From the NCBI GenBank assembly GCA_913063495.1, contig CAJXXT010000029.1, positions 1 to 37,058 of the forward strand: 37,058 nucleotides of DNA, in the 5' to 3' direction. This document shows, piece after piece, positions 8,382 to 17,010 of this stretch. Under the pieces are notes generated by a model. The model was not told the DNA's origin and did not search any database. It saw nothing but the letters and a program-made list of their open reading frames with translations. The stretch is from an uncultured Gammaproteobacteria bacterium (lineage in GTDB: Bacteria; Pseudomonadota; Gammaproteobacteria; Pseudomonadales; Ketobacteraceae). The position numbers were made by a program, and so were the translations under genes. Each line of letters opens with the position of its first letter. Position 1 is the stretch's first letter.

Positions 8382-9407
8382 TTAACGTCGATACGATTTA
8401 GGCGCTTTTCCTGTCCAGCGCTTAAATGCGTGGATAAAGCTTGCCGACTCGCTATATCCTAGGCGACAGGTTATTTGCTCTATGGTCAAATTGGTTGTTT
8501 CCAAGAAAAAAACCGCCTTTCGACTTAGCTCTTCCGTAAGTAGGCCTTGAAAACTAAAGCCTTCTGCTTTTAATTTACGCCTTATCGTTCGTGATGTTGT
8601 ATTCAGTTGTGAAGCGATATCATCCAAATTAGGGATTTTTCCTTCGCTATGTCGAATCAAGTGTTGGATTTTCTCGAAATAGCTTTCAGGCCCCATTGTT
8701 TCAATCTTTTGTGTTTCACATTGCTCTTCAAGTAATTGGTGGGTAAGCGGGTTAGCCTGAGGTAACGGCCGTACAAGATACCTTTCATCAAAAAGGATCT
8801 GGTTATGAGGCATAGAAAACTTCACTGGGCACTCATACAAAGCCTCATAACGATCTACGGTTGTAGGACATTCAAAATCAAAATGGATTGTTTTAAATTT
8901 TTGATCCGCCAATGACCGGGGGAACATATCCCGGGTTGAAATAACAATAAATGAAAAATCACGCTCTATGTAAAATGGCCTTATAGAACCAAGCTCAAAG
9001 CGGTCTTTGAATCGCAGTACCGCATTGCCGGTGGTTTTAAAGAATGAGATGTCAAAATGGGTATATGATAGTTGAATATATCGAAGAAAAAACTCTATGG
9101 CATCTTCCACTTTTTCACTGGATGCTGCTGCCAACCCTAACGCTCCGAATGCACTGATGCGATAGCACTGCCCAGAGTTAAATCCCAAATCTGGATCATC
9201 TATCTTCGCGAGCATAGCGCGAGAAAACTGAACATCTTGCAACCTTGATATCCTGGCTTTTGGGTCTTTTAGCATTTCTGGGTCAATTGCTGCGCTCTCT
9301 AAAATTGGCAACGGGTCAATTCCGTAACCCTCTATTAGCTTAACTAGCAGGGAAATGCCGATAATCGATTGCTGCTGCTTGATGGTGGCAATATCCAGAA
9401 GACTCAT
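8382..9407 (-). CDS. AraC-family transcriptional regulator (arabinose-binding-like N-domain)
   Basis: 341 aa. Residues about 20-200 match the N-terminal domain of the OruR/VirS-type AraC group (GYGIDPLPILESAAIDP, then FGALGLAAASS). The last 85 residues hold two helix-turn-helices: IPNLDDIASQLNTTSRTIRRKL and LTIEQITCRLGYSESASFIHAFKRWTG, ending in the AraC-typical KAPKSYRR. Regulators of this group often sense lipid or amino-acid-derived effectors. It is divergent from the alkyl-DHAP-synthase-like gene at 9646, and two near-identical 23-bp repeats lie in the shared promoter region, one 11 bases upstream of this start. That suggests autoregulation and control of the neighbour. The effector is unknown. 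Confidence 0.88.
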   Translation of the reverse strand: MSLLDIATIKQQQSIIGISLLVKLIEGYGIDPLPILESAAIDPEMLKDPKARISRLQDVQFSRAMLAKIDDPDLGFNSGQCYRISAFGALGLAAASSEKVEDAIEFFLRYIQLSYTHFDISFFKTTGNAVLRFKDRFELGSIRPFYIERDFSFIVISTRDMFPRSLADQKFKTIHFDFECPTTVDRYEALYECPVKFSMPHNQILFDERYLVRPLPQANPLTHQLLEEQCETQKIETMGPESYFEKIQHLIRHSEGKIPNLDDIASQLNTTSRTIRRKLKAEGFSFQGLLTEELSRKAVFFLETTNLTIEQITCRLGYSESASFIHAFKRWTGKAPKSYRR

Positions 9408-9417
9408 TAGTAAAATT

Positions 9418-9440
9418 TTGTCCTTAATTATCCGTTATTG
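9418..9440 (+). promoter_or_regulatory. Candidate AraC operator, copy 1
   Basis: A 23-base element built of the blocks TTGTCC, AATTATC and GTTA ending in TG. It recurs at 9535-9557 in the same orientation with 19 of 23 positions equal. It lies immediately upstream of the araC ATG at 9407, where binding would overlap the araC promoter or leader. AraC-family proteins usually bind direct repeats, which fits. Function is inferred from position and repetition only. Confidence 0.5.
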
Positions 9441-9534
9441 ACGAGATTAAGCCATAAAATCAGGGCGCTAGGTAATAGGCATAAACCATTCAAAACACCT
9501 CTCATCTATTAATATTAGCATCTTAGATGCGGGA

Positions 9535-9557
9535 TTGTCCGAAATTATCAGTTAATG
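9535..9557 (+). promoter_or_regulatory. Candidate AraC operator, copy 2
   Basis: Second copy of the 23-base element (TTGTCC, AATTATC, GTTA, TG blocks), centred 100 bases upstream of the flavoenzyme ATG at 9646 and 117 bases from copy 1. The location suits activation of the rightward gene. The differing positions fall between the blocks, which suggests constraint on the blocks themselves. Confidence 0.5.
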
Positions 9558-9645
9558 CGTCTTTTGTCTCATTACATCAACCACTTCTCCCCTCTACTAT
9601 GTTCCTATCTATAATCTACAACACAAATTTGCTAATGAGGTGTCT

Positions 9646-11244
9646 ATGAAACGTTGGAATGGCTGGGGTGACGAGAAAAACAATTTTGATTTTGAGCTAA
9701 GTGACTCATCACAGAAGTTTATGGAAGATAAATTAGGCAAATCAAAACCATTACCTGATGCAACTCTCGAAGAGGTGGTTGCTAAAGTCCCGGCATCACG
9801 CATACCAGAACATAATCTTATTAGCACCGACGCTGAAGAAAGGCTCCGCCACTCTCGTGGTCAGAGTATCCCTGATTGGCTAGCAATGCGTAGCGGAGAC
9901 TTTGGTACATTTCCGGATGGCATTGCCTATCCAACAACAAGCAATGAAGTGAAAGACATTCTTCAGTTTGCGCAAAAACACGATATCGTTGTTATCCCTT
10001 ACGGTGGCGGCACATCGGTTTGTGGCCATATCACACCAGAAAAAGGTGAACGTCCAGTATTAACCGTTTCTTTAGAGCGCATGAACACGTTGATGGCGCT
10101 AGATAAGAAAAGTCAAATCGCTACATTTGGTGCAGGAACTTTGGGCCCGGACGTTGAAGCACAGTTAGCAGTAGAAGGTTACACTCTTGGGCATTACCCT
10201 CAATCCTGGGAGCTTTCCACCATTGGCGGTTGGGTAGCAAGTCGCTCTAGCGGTCAGCAGTCATTGCGTTATGGCCGTATTGAAAAAATGTTTGCTGGTG
10301 GTTTAATAGAAACCCTTCAAGGAACCTTGGATATCCCGACCTTCCCTGCTTCATCCGCAGGTCCGGACATACGTGAAATGTTTATGGGTAGCGAAGGTAG
10401 AATGGGAATCATCACGGAGGTGAAAGTTCGCGTAACCCCTATCGCAGACCATGAAAGTTTTCATGTTGTATTTTTCCCCAGCTGGCAGGCTGGTATGGAT
10501 GCCACACGAGAGATTATTCAAAGCGGTATGCAGCTTTCTATGATGCGCTTAAGTAATCCCACAGAAACCGAAACCCACCTTAAATTGGCGGGTTACGAGA
10601 CGATGGTGAATTTGTTAGAAAAATATCTGAGCTTTAGAGGTACAAGCGAAGGTAAAACCATGTTCACATTCGGAACTACGGGCAGCAAAGGTCAATGCAA
10701 ATCCGCATTAAAACTTACTCGTAGTATTGTCAGTAAACACTCAGGTATTTATACCGGACCAATGCTCGGAAAGCGCTGGGAGCACAGTCGGTTTCGTACA
10801 CCTTATTTGCGCCACGGTTTGTGGGATGTCGGTGTAATCGTAGACACGATGGAAACCTGCCTTGATTGGTCAGCAGTCCCCGATGCAGTTAAAGGTATGG
10901 AAAAAGATATTGCAGATTCATTAGAGGATGAGAATGAAACGGTACATGTTTTTACCCATTTGTCACATTTCTATGGGCAAGGTTGCAGCGTTTATACCAC
11001 ATTCGTATTCCGTGCCGGGGCTGATTATCCTTCCACAATGAAGCGATGGAAGAAACTTAAAGCCGCCGGAGCTGAAGCGATTGTTCGCCAAGGCGGCACC
11101 ATAAGCCACCAGCATGGCGTAGGAAAGGATCACGCCCCTTATCTACCGGCTGAAAAAGGTGAGCTAGGCATTAAGGCAATCAAGGGGCTATGTGATATGT
11201 TTGACCCCGATGGTCGAATGAACCCAGGAAAACTTGTTCCTTAA
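9646..11244 (+). CDS. FAD-binding oxidase of the alkyl-DHAP synthase (AGPS) family
   Basis: 532 aa. The start MKRWNGWGDEKNNFDF resembles the AGPS-specific WNGWG motif. Residues 118-125 (PYGGGTSV) form the PP-loop of the vanillyl-alcohol-oxidase/PCMH FAD domain, with STIGGWVASRSSGQ at 191-204 and GSEGRMGIITEV at 249-259. AGPS hallmarks follow: SMMRLSN (Arg301), FRTPYLRHGLWDVG and METCLDW near 383-408, SVYTTFVF with Tyr450, and GGTISHQHGVGKDH at 483-496 in place of the SHHHGVGK active-site histidines. AGPS swaps the acyl group of acyl-DHAP for a fatty alcohol, forming the ether bond of ether lipids. ATG 9646 is preferred over GTG 9640 for its GAGG site. First of a rightward pair with the FGGY kinase. 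Reaction direction and exact substrate are not proven. Confidence 0.82.
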   Translation: MKRWNGWGDEKNNFDFELSDSSQKFMEDKLGKSKPLPDATLEEVVAKVPASRIPEHNLISTDAEERLRHSRGQSIPDWLAMRSGDFGTFPDGIAYPTTSNEVKDILQFAQKHDIVVIPYGGGTSVCGHITPEKGERPVLTVSLERMNTLMALDKKSQIATFGAGTLGPDVEAQLAVEGYTLGHYPQSWELSTIGGWVASRSSGQQSLRYGRIEKMFAGGLIETLQGTLDIPTFPASSAGPDIREMFMGSEGRMGIITEVKVRVTPIADHESFHVVFFPSWQAGMDATREIIQSGMQLSMMRLSNPTETETHLKLAGYETMVNLLEKYLSFRGTSEGKTMFTFGTTGSKGQCKSALKLTRSIVSKHSGIYTGPMLGKRWEHSRFRTPYLRHGLWDVGVIVDTMETCLDWSAVPDAVKGMEKDIADSLEDENETVHVFTHLSHFYGQGCSVYTTFVFRAGADYPSTMKRWKKLKAAGAEAIVRQGGTISHQHGVGKDHAPYLPAEKGELGIKAIKGLCDMFDPDGRMNPGKLVP

Positions 11245-11313
11245 TATACATTCAAAAAAGATCGTCTAATAAAGGTCAAACAAACTTCACAAAGTGAGCG
11301 CCGCAAAATCGCT

Positions 11314-12876
11314 ATGAGTCAAAAAAAGCAATACATTCTAGCCATCGATAATGGCACTCAAAGCGTACGAGCACTCATTTTTGATCTAGACGGTCAGCTG
11401 ATTGAAAAAAGTAAAATAGAGATCGAACCTTACTTTTCTGAAAACCCTGGTTGGGCTGAACAACATCCCGAATATTATTGGGAAATGCTTTGTAAGGCCT
11501 GCCAGGATTTATGGTCCAAAATTGACTTTCCGAAATCTAAGATAGCAGCCGTTGGTCTTACTACACAAAGAGCAACAATGATCAATGTAGACAAGAATGG
11601 AAAAGCTCTTCGCCCTGCCTTTGTCTGGTTAGATCAGCGCAATCAAGCCAAGCTTAATATGATGAGTCCTGGCTGGGAAATATTGTTGGCACTCGCTCGT
11701 GAACGACAAACGGTAAGATATTTTCGTTCTGAAGCTGAGGCCAATTGGATACAAAATCAACAACCGGAAATCTGGAAAAATACGCATAAATATCTGCTGC
11801 TTTCTGGGTTTCATACGTTTAAGTTAACAGGGAAGTTTGTTGATTCTACATCTAGCCAAGTTGGTTACCTCCCCTTTGACTTCAAACGCCATGAATGGTG
11901 TCGAAATTGGGATTGGAAATGGCAAGCACTACCTATACATCGAAATATGTTACCGAAACTCATCCCTTGTGGTGACGAGTTAGGCATTATTACTGAACAG
12001 GCAGCTGAAGAAACGGGAATCCCCGTAGGTTTACCACTAATATCTTGCGGTGCAGATAAAGCATGTGAGGTACTAGGTTCCGGATGTTTAGAGCCAACAA
12101 TGGGCAGTTTAAGCTACGGTACAACAGCAACTTTCAATACCACTAACAAAAAATATGTAGAAGCACTTCGTCACATCCCACCCTACCCTGCTGCGATGCC
12201 TAAGACCTATAATACCGAAATGATCGTACAGCGTGGTTACTGGATGGTGAGCTGGTTTAAACGAGAGTTCGGTTATAGAGAGGAGCAATTAGCTGCAGAA
12301 CGAGGTATCGCAACAGAAGTGTTATTTGATGATTTGTTGAAGCAGGTGCCGGCCGGCTCTATGGGGCTTATGCTGCAGCCCTACTGGACTCCAGGTATAC
12401 GAACGCCGGGGCCTGAAGCAAAGGGGGCCATGATCGGCTTTGGTGATGTTCATACACGAGCTCATATATATCGAGCGATTATCGAAGGGCTTGCCTACGC
12501 ACTACGTGAAGGGAAAGAACGCTCAGAAAAAGCCGCGGGTATTAAGATTACGAAATTAATGGTGTCGGGTGGTGGTTCACAAAGTGATGAGGCCATGCAA
12601 ATCACCGCAGATATATTTGGTATGACTGCACAGAGGCCACACACTTTTGAAACATCTGGCTTGGGGGCTGCTATCAACGCAGCCGTCGGAGTGGGACTCT
12701 ATCCGAATTATAAAACAGCAGTATCAAAGATGACTCATGAGGGTGATAGATTCACACCCATCAGGGAAAACAAACGTCTTTATAATAAGCTTTACCATGA
12801 AGTTTACCAAAACATGTATGACCAACTAAGTCCGCTATACAAATCCATTAGGAAAATCACAGGGTATCCGAAGTAA
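11314..12876 (+). CDS. FGGY-family carbohydrate/glycerol-type kinase
   Basis: 520 aa with both actin-like domains. N-terminal phosphate loop ILAIDNGTQSVRALIFD at 8-24; PGWAEQHPEYYW near 49; WLDQR near 107; catalytic-type Asp in SCGADKACEVLGSG near 247; C-terminal FGGY signature LMVSGGGSQSDEAMQITADIFG. The family phosphorylates sugars or glycerol with ATP. Next to an AGPS-like enzyme and a GlpD-like enzyme, a glycerol, dihydroxyacetone or alkylglycerol substrate is a reasonable inference, but the substrate residues cannot be assigned by eye. It follows the flavoenzyme after 69 bases, probably as an operon, and has no strong ribosome site. Confidence 0.85.
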   Translation: MSQKKQYILAIDNGTQSVRALIFDLDGQLIEKSKIEIEPYFSENPGWAEQHPEYYWEMLCKACQDLWSKIDFPKSKIAAVGLTTQRATMINVDKNGKALRPAFVWLDQRNQAKLNMMSPGWEILLALARERQTVRYFRSEAEANWIQNQQPEIWKNTHKYLLLSGFHTFKLTGKFVDSTSSQVGYLPFDFKRHEWCRNWDWKWQALPIHRNMLPKLIPCGDELGIITEQAAEETGIPVGLPLISCGADKACEVLGSGCLEPTMGSLSYGTTATFNTTNKKYVEALRHIPPYPAAMPKTYNTEMIVQRGYWMVSWFKREFGYREEQLAAERGIATEVLFDDLLKQVPAGSMGLMLQPYWTPGIRTPGPEAKGAMIGFGDVHTRAHIYRAIIEGLAYALREGKERSEKAAGIKITKLMVSGGGSQSDEAMQITADIFGMTAQRPHTFETSGLGAAINAAVGVGLYPNYKTAVSKMTHEGDRFTPIRENKRLYNKLYHEVYQNMYDQLSPLYKSIRKITGYPK

Positions 12877-12959
12877 GAATGATTAGAAAGAGTCTATATG
12901 CTGGGTGTGTTACAATGCGATAACTCGGAGCACACCCCAACATCACCCTAGGTTTGTTA

Positions 12960-13331
12960 ATGAAATTAGACGATATTATCAATAAGTCCTGTGTCATCGG
13001 ATTAAGTTACTTCGATGGTGACGATCAATTATTAAAACAATCAATGCTTGCAGGTAACGTTACAGCAACCGATGAAGAAAATGGAATAACCGTCGCATTA
13101 ATTACCAAAGATACAACGGATAGCCCTCCTGTCTTCATTCTGCCCGCATCTCTTGCGCCTTGGTTCAAGGCCCCTGAAGGCACTTATAGAGATGAGAATA
13201 GCAACGTTTTAATCGAAAACCCCGTCTACCTAGTTACCTGGGACATTCATCGTACGCAAGAGAACAAAGAGGAAGGTGATCATGAATGGTGGAACTGGGT
13301 ACCACGTACCACACCTCCAACGGTTGGATAG
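12960..13331 (+). CDS. Conserved-looking hypothetical protein
   Basis: 123 aa, soluble, acidic, no signal peptide or membrane segment. Notable stretches are CVIGLSYFDGDD near the N-terminus, ILPASLAPWFKAPEGTY in the middle and a Trp-rich end (HEWWNWVPRTTPP). ATG 12960 has an AGG eight bases upstream; a TTG six bases earlier is less likely. It lies 83 bases after the FGGY kinase on the same strand, and a promoter could lie between. I do not recognise the family. It converges on the DUF2956 gene. Confidence 0.7.
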   Translation: MKLDDIINKSCVIGLSYFDGDDQLLKQSMLAGNVTATDEENGITVALITKDTTDSPPVFILPASLAPWFKAPEGTYRDENSNVLIENPVYLVTWDIHRTQENKEEGDHEWWNWVPRTTPPTVG

Positions 13332-13343
13332 CTAGAATTTGCT

Positions 13344-13685
13344 TCAACTAGCAAGGTAATAATACAAAAAAGCACACCAAGACATAGTTAACAATACCCA
13401 AGGTACTACAACAACCATTTTTAGCGCTGATTCTGGTTCCATCGCATCAACGGCTTCTTCTTGTGGTTTTGACTTCTTGCTTGCCTTATCAAGAGCACGT
13501 ACCTTAGCTTTGTACTGCTTCTTATACTGATTAATTCCTTTTTGAATACCTTGAGAAATCAGTTTTGTTTGTTCTTTTGTCTGCCCAGGTTTTTGGATGC
13601 CTTTTGCTATTTGAAGCGCTTCTTCTTTCGTTTTTTCTGAGATTGCATCAGTCATCTGAGAATTTTTCTTTGGGTATTTAGCCAT
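13344..13685 (-). CDS. DUF2956 small membrane-anchored protein
   Basis: 113 aa. The central EEALQIAKGIQKPGQTKEQTKLISQGIQKGINQYKKQ pattern is the DUF2956 (PF11169) signature known from Vibrio/Shewanella-type gammaproteobacteria, where the function is unknown. A strongly basic middle (YKKQYKAKVRALDKASKKSK) precedes one C-terminal membrane helix (VVVVPWVLLTMSWCAFLYYYLA), so it is probably tail-anchored with the basic part in the cytoplasm. It has an independent promoter by position; the terminator at 13872 separates it from the acyl-CoA synthetase upstream. Confidence 0.82.
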   Translation of the reverse strand: MAKYPKKNSQMTDAISEKTKEEALQIAKGIQKPGQTKEQTKLISQGIQKGINQYKKQYKAKVRALDKASKKSKPQEEAVDAMEPESALKMVVVVPWVLLTMSWCAFLYYYLAS

Positions 13686-13871
13686 AACTCTAGGTTTCTT
13701 TAGTATGTTTCAGCGGTGTCAATTTAGGCCTGTGCATCGAGATTAATTCGGTGAAGATTACCTTATCGAGCATATAAATCATACGCAGAATGAAATTTGT
13801 TTTAAAAATAGGGTTCCGTCGCAATTTTCTACCCTGCGATGAGAACGCTCTGCTGGATGTGCGGGAACCAA

Positions 13872-13905
13872 AAAAAGCCCGAGTCATTTATGATTCGGGC
13901 TTTTT
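13872..13905 (-). terminator. Rho-independent terminator of the acyl-CoA synthetase gene
   Basis: A 15-bp stem (AAAAAGCCCGA-TCA against TGATTCGGGCTTTTT, one G-T pair) with a TTTA loop. On the minus strand the stem is followed by seven T, 20 bases after the stop at 13926. The plus strand also ends in five T, so it could act in both directions. Confidence 0.9.
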
Positions 13906-13925
13906 CTATTCAAATAAGGTCTGGA

Positions 13926-15812
13926 TTAAAAGCGATATTCACCGCTATCAACTGCCTCAATGATCTTTTCAGTCACAGGGTCATAGGTTTTGTTCCCCGG
14001 CAGTGCTACATAGGCACCGTCATTGAGCCGGAAGGATTCCTTTTTAAGAAGCGTACGCTGATACTTAAAAGTGCCCGTGGCATCAACACTGGTAAGCATA
14101 CGAACAAAAACAGGCAAGGCGTAGGATGGAAGTTCTCGTTTTAAATGGTCATAGAAATCCTGAGCATCAAATTCTTGTTTATCATCTTTCAATGAAATTG
14201 CTACCATCCCTGCACGACCGTTAGTATCTGGGATTTCCACACCATAGGCAATGGATTCTGCAATGGCAGGGTATTGATTCACAATCATCTCAACTTCAGT
14301 GGTTGATACATTCTCACCCTTCCATCGGTAGGTATCGCCTGTTCTGTCGACAAATTGCAAATGACGAAAACCAATATCTTTAACAATATCTCCAGTATTA
14401 AACCAGGCATCCCCTTCTTTAAAGACGTTGTTAAATACTTTGCCGTTGTTTTTACTTGCATCGGTGTAACCATCAAATGGTGTCACTTTTGTAATACGGC
14501 CTAGCAACAAACCCGGCTCACCGAGCTGCGTCTTAACAAGGTATCCATCACCATCTTTTACCGGTGTTTCAGATTCATTGTCGAATACGACGGTCGCATA
14601 AGACCCAATCGTCATGCCTATCGTTTTATCTTGGTTCAGCAAGTTATAACAAACAATATTTCCTTCGCTGGCACCGTAAAACTCTCTAACCTCATCAATG
14701 CCAAATCGATTTTTAAACTCATTCCATAGGTCTGGGCGTAATCCATTACCAGTAACCATTTTGACGTTGTGTTGGGTATCCATATTACTTGCTGGCTGAT
14801 TGATTAAATATCGACACAACTCCCCAACATAACCAAAAGAGGTGGCTTCGTATTTTCGCACGTCATCCCAAAATGCAGAAGCACTAAATTTTCTACGCAG
14901 TGCAATTGAACCGCCATTGGCTAAGGCGGGTAACCAACAAAGGTACAACGCTGTTGCATGATAAAGAGGGAGGCATGAATACATGGTTTCATTACTTTCA
15001 ATTCGACCCATCACCATACCAAGGCCCAAATAGATTCCCATTATTTTTTTGTGCTTCTGAATAGATGCTTTCGGTAACCCTGTGGTTCCGGATGTATAAA
15101 CATATAAACAAGGTGAATCAGGCGTAATGTTTTTTGATTGCTCTGGATTTTCTGTAGAAAACCCAGACAGCTTTTCTGCTAAATTTTGATAAAGATCAGA
15201 ATCACTTGCAACTGACTCGTGGCCAGATACAAGTTTTGAATTATTCCCCAACCAGTCGCATCCTTCGTCTGGCATGACTAAGCGATGCCTAATCGTCGAT
15301 GCGTCACCTTTAACGGCATCATAAGCAGCGACAACTTCCTCTCCTGCAATAATAGCTTTTGCAGAAACTAGCGTTAGCGAGTGAGTTAAAATCTTACCTG
15401 TTTGAGAATTATTGATGAGCGCAGCGATTCCACCGGTTTTTATAATAGCCGCCATACAACAAAGATAATCAGGTCGATTTTCCATCAGTAAAGCAACCAC
15501 ATCACCAGGTTGTATACCAAGAGACATAAGGTAACGCGCGATTTGGTTTGCCCGCTGATTAAACTCTCGATAACTAACCTGCTCGTCGTTATATTTAATT
15601 AATATATTATCTGGGTAAAGATTCGCCGCATGCTCAACGGCATAGGCATAATTTAGGTGGGTTTTACTGCGGATTTTTGAGGCAAATCGAAGGCCGTTTT
15701 TAAGCCCCTTTATAGGGCGTAACAATTTTGGGGCTTGCTTACCAAGCGATTTGAAATCTATTATTGCTGAGGTGGCGTTACTAATAGATGAATTGCTATT
15801 ACTTGAGGGCAT
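13926..15812 (-). CDS. Long-chain acyl-CoA synthetase, FATP/very-long-chain type
   Basis: 628 aa of the ANL superfamily. AMP-binding P-loop YVYTSGTTGLPKAS near residue 240; YSCLPLYHATALY; adenine-site FYGASEGNI; hinge/ribose GDTYRWKGENVSTTEVE, whose WKGENVST form is typical of the FATP/VLACS group; C-terminal FKYQRTLLKKESF with the catalytic-type Lys region. It joins a fatty acid to CoA through an acyl-AMP. The N-terminal 80 residues contain no clear signal. ATG 15812 with an AAGGA site is preferred to the TTG before it. It lies 36 bases after the methyltransferase gene, probably one transcript ending at 13872. In this neighbourhood it could activate the fatty acid released or used by the AGPS-like enzyme. 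Confidence 0.87.
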   Translation of the reverse strand: MPSSNSNSSISNATSAIIDFKSLGKQAPKLLRPIKGLKNGLRFASKIRSKTHLNYAYAVEHAANLYPDNILIKYNDEQVSYREFNQRANQIARYLMSLGIQPGDVVALLMENRPDYLCCMAAIIKTGGIAALINNSQTGKILTHSLTLVSAKAIIAGEEVVAAYDAVKGDASTIRHRLVMPDEGCDWLGNNSKLVSGHESVASDSDLYQNLAEKLSGFSTENPEQSKNITPDSPCLYVYTSGTTGLPKASIQKHKKIMGIYLGLGMVMGRIESNETMYSCLPLYHATALYLCWLPALANGGSIALRRKFSASAFWDDVRKYEATSFGYVGELCRYLINQPASNMDTQHNVKMVTGNGLRPDLWNEFKNRFGIDEVREFYGASEGNIVCYNLLNQDKTIGMTIGSYATVVFDNESETPVKDGDGYLVKTQLGEPGLLLGRITKVTPFDGYTDASKNNGKVFNNVFKEGDAWFNTGDIVKDIGFRHLQFVDRTGDTYRWKGENVSTTEVEMIVNQYPAIAESIAYGVEIPDTNGRAGMVAISLKDDKQEFDAQDFYDHLKRELPSYALPVFVRMLTSVDATGTFKYQRTLLKKESFRLNDGAYVALPGNKTYDPVTEKIIEAVDSGEYRF

Positions 15813-15848
15813 CAATAATTCCTTAGATTGGATACGACTAGCCCTTCA

Positions 15849-16706
15849 TTATAGCTTCCTTGCGACCGTATGCCGAAGTGGCATTCCTACATTATCGTCA
15901 ACGAGTTCAAATCCATGCTCTTGAAACCATTTTTTGAGATCTCGTTTATGCCAAGCTTCAACAAAAGGCTCGTAAACAAATCGAGCCAAAAGCTTGAAAT
16001 AAGGGCCTTTCCAGCCATATTTTCGGAATAATGAAATACTGCTTTCTGCCATTTGAACTGGCGAAGGCTCCGCAATAGAAACTAAACCGCCCGGTTTTAG
16101 TACGCGGTGAAACTCTTTAAGCGCTATAGATGCATGTTTCGGGGGGATTTCATGCAATAAAAAGCATATACCAATACCCCCAAACCTCTGATCGGGGAAT
16201 GGGATTTTTTCAGCTGCACCCTGGACGAATTTAACATGTGCCACCTCGTCAGAAGCCTGCTTTAACAAATAGGGTGATGGATCTAGCCCCCACACATCCC
16301 CTATACCCCGCTCAATCATTGACTGTGCAACACGACCACCACCACAACCAACGTCAATAGCAGAATCAACCCCTTTTAGTGTTTCAGCAACCCTATCTCT
16401 GGCGCTCTTCATTGCACCCAGCATTATGGTGTCAAATGACCTAACATAACCCCGAGTTAAACTTCTCGAGTAGTACCCATTCGGAAGGTTATGAAACTCT
16501 TGTAGCATATATCTTGGAACAAGGTCTCTACCAGGCATATCCAATGGTATTTCAACGAGTTTTCGCGCCCCAAACACTTTTGACATTAAAAAGCGCAAAT
16601 CTGGCAATGTATTAAGCTCAAGATCGTCAGGCCAGGTCGCAGGCAGGTCTATAGAAGCCCAATTGGGTGGTGTTGGGTCCGTTAACACCGGAGAGTCGGT
16701 AGACAT
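15849..16706 (-). CDS. SAM-dependent class I methyltransferase
   Basis: 285 aa. Residues about 115-128 hold the SAM motif I AIDVGCGGGRVAQS, then GLDPSPYLLKQA (motif II acid), FVQGAAEKIPFPDQRFGGIGICFLLHEI and LKEFHRVLKPGGLVSIAEP, the Methyltransf_11/UbiE-like order. The N-terminal 100 residues are specific to this protein (LPDLRFLMSKVFGARKLVEIPLDMPG). Substrate unknown; the operon with an acyl-CoA synthetase suggests a lipid or quinone-like target, which is inference. Divergent from the GlpD-like gene. Confidence 0.82.
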   Translation of the reverse strand: MSTDSPVLTDPTPPNWASIDLPATWPDDLELNTLPDLRFLMSKVFGARKLVEIPLDMPGRDLVPRYMLQEFHNLPNGYYSRSLTRGYVRSFDTIMLGAMKSARDRVAETLKGVDSAIDVGCGGGRVAQSMIERGIGDVWGLDPSPYLLKQASDEVAHVKFVQGAAEKIPFPDQRFGGIGICFLLHEIPPKHASIALKEFHRVLKPGGLVSIAEPSPVQMAESSISLFRKYGWKGPYFKLLARFVYEPFVEAWHKRDLKKWFQEHGFELVDDNVGMPLRHTVARKL

Positions 16707-17010
16707 AATCTTGATCTATTAGGTTATTCGATTTTTGTTAAGCGATAGTCGCTAGAGAGCCAAATTACTTGTATTCAACGCTAATTCGCAGCTTAATTTG
16801 AATGGTCAAATTGCAGCCTGCACTATATAGATACCGTCTGATTGCGTCAATCCGACATGTCAACTGTGCTTACTATACCGAGGCATCAGGACAAATATAT
16901 CCTATAGTATTGTTACCACTCGAAAATCTACTTAAGAACTCACCAAAAACTTATCAGAACCAATACATCAACCTAATCAAACCTCAATTTAATGGGAATC
17001 AACAGTAACT
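16707..17010. promoter_or_regulatory. Divergent promoter region, methyltransferase / GlpD-like gene
   Basis: 304 bases between two divergent genes, so both promoters should lie here. A small inverted repeat AGCGA-TAG-TCGCT occurs at 16741-16753. The 23-base element seen at 9418 and 9535 is not present in recognisable form. A rightward open frame (16802-17008) has no ribosome site or recognisable protein and is not called. Confidence 0.4.

Noticed and set aside
13690-13887. Leftward 65-codon frame
   Set aside because: It runs through the strong terminator at 13872 and has low-complexity, basic sequence without a ribosome site.
16802-17008. Rightward 68-codon frame ending 2 bases before the GlpD-like GTG
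   Set aside because: No ribosome site and no recognisable sequence; it occupies the divergent promoter region. Kept only as intergenic.
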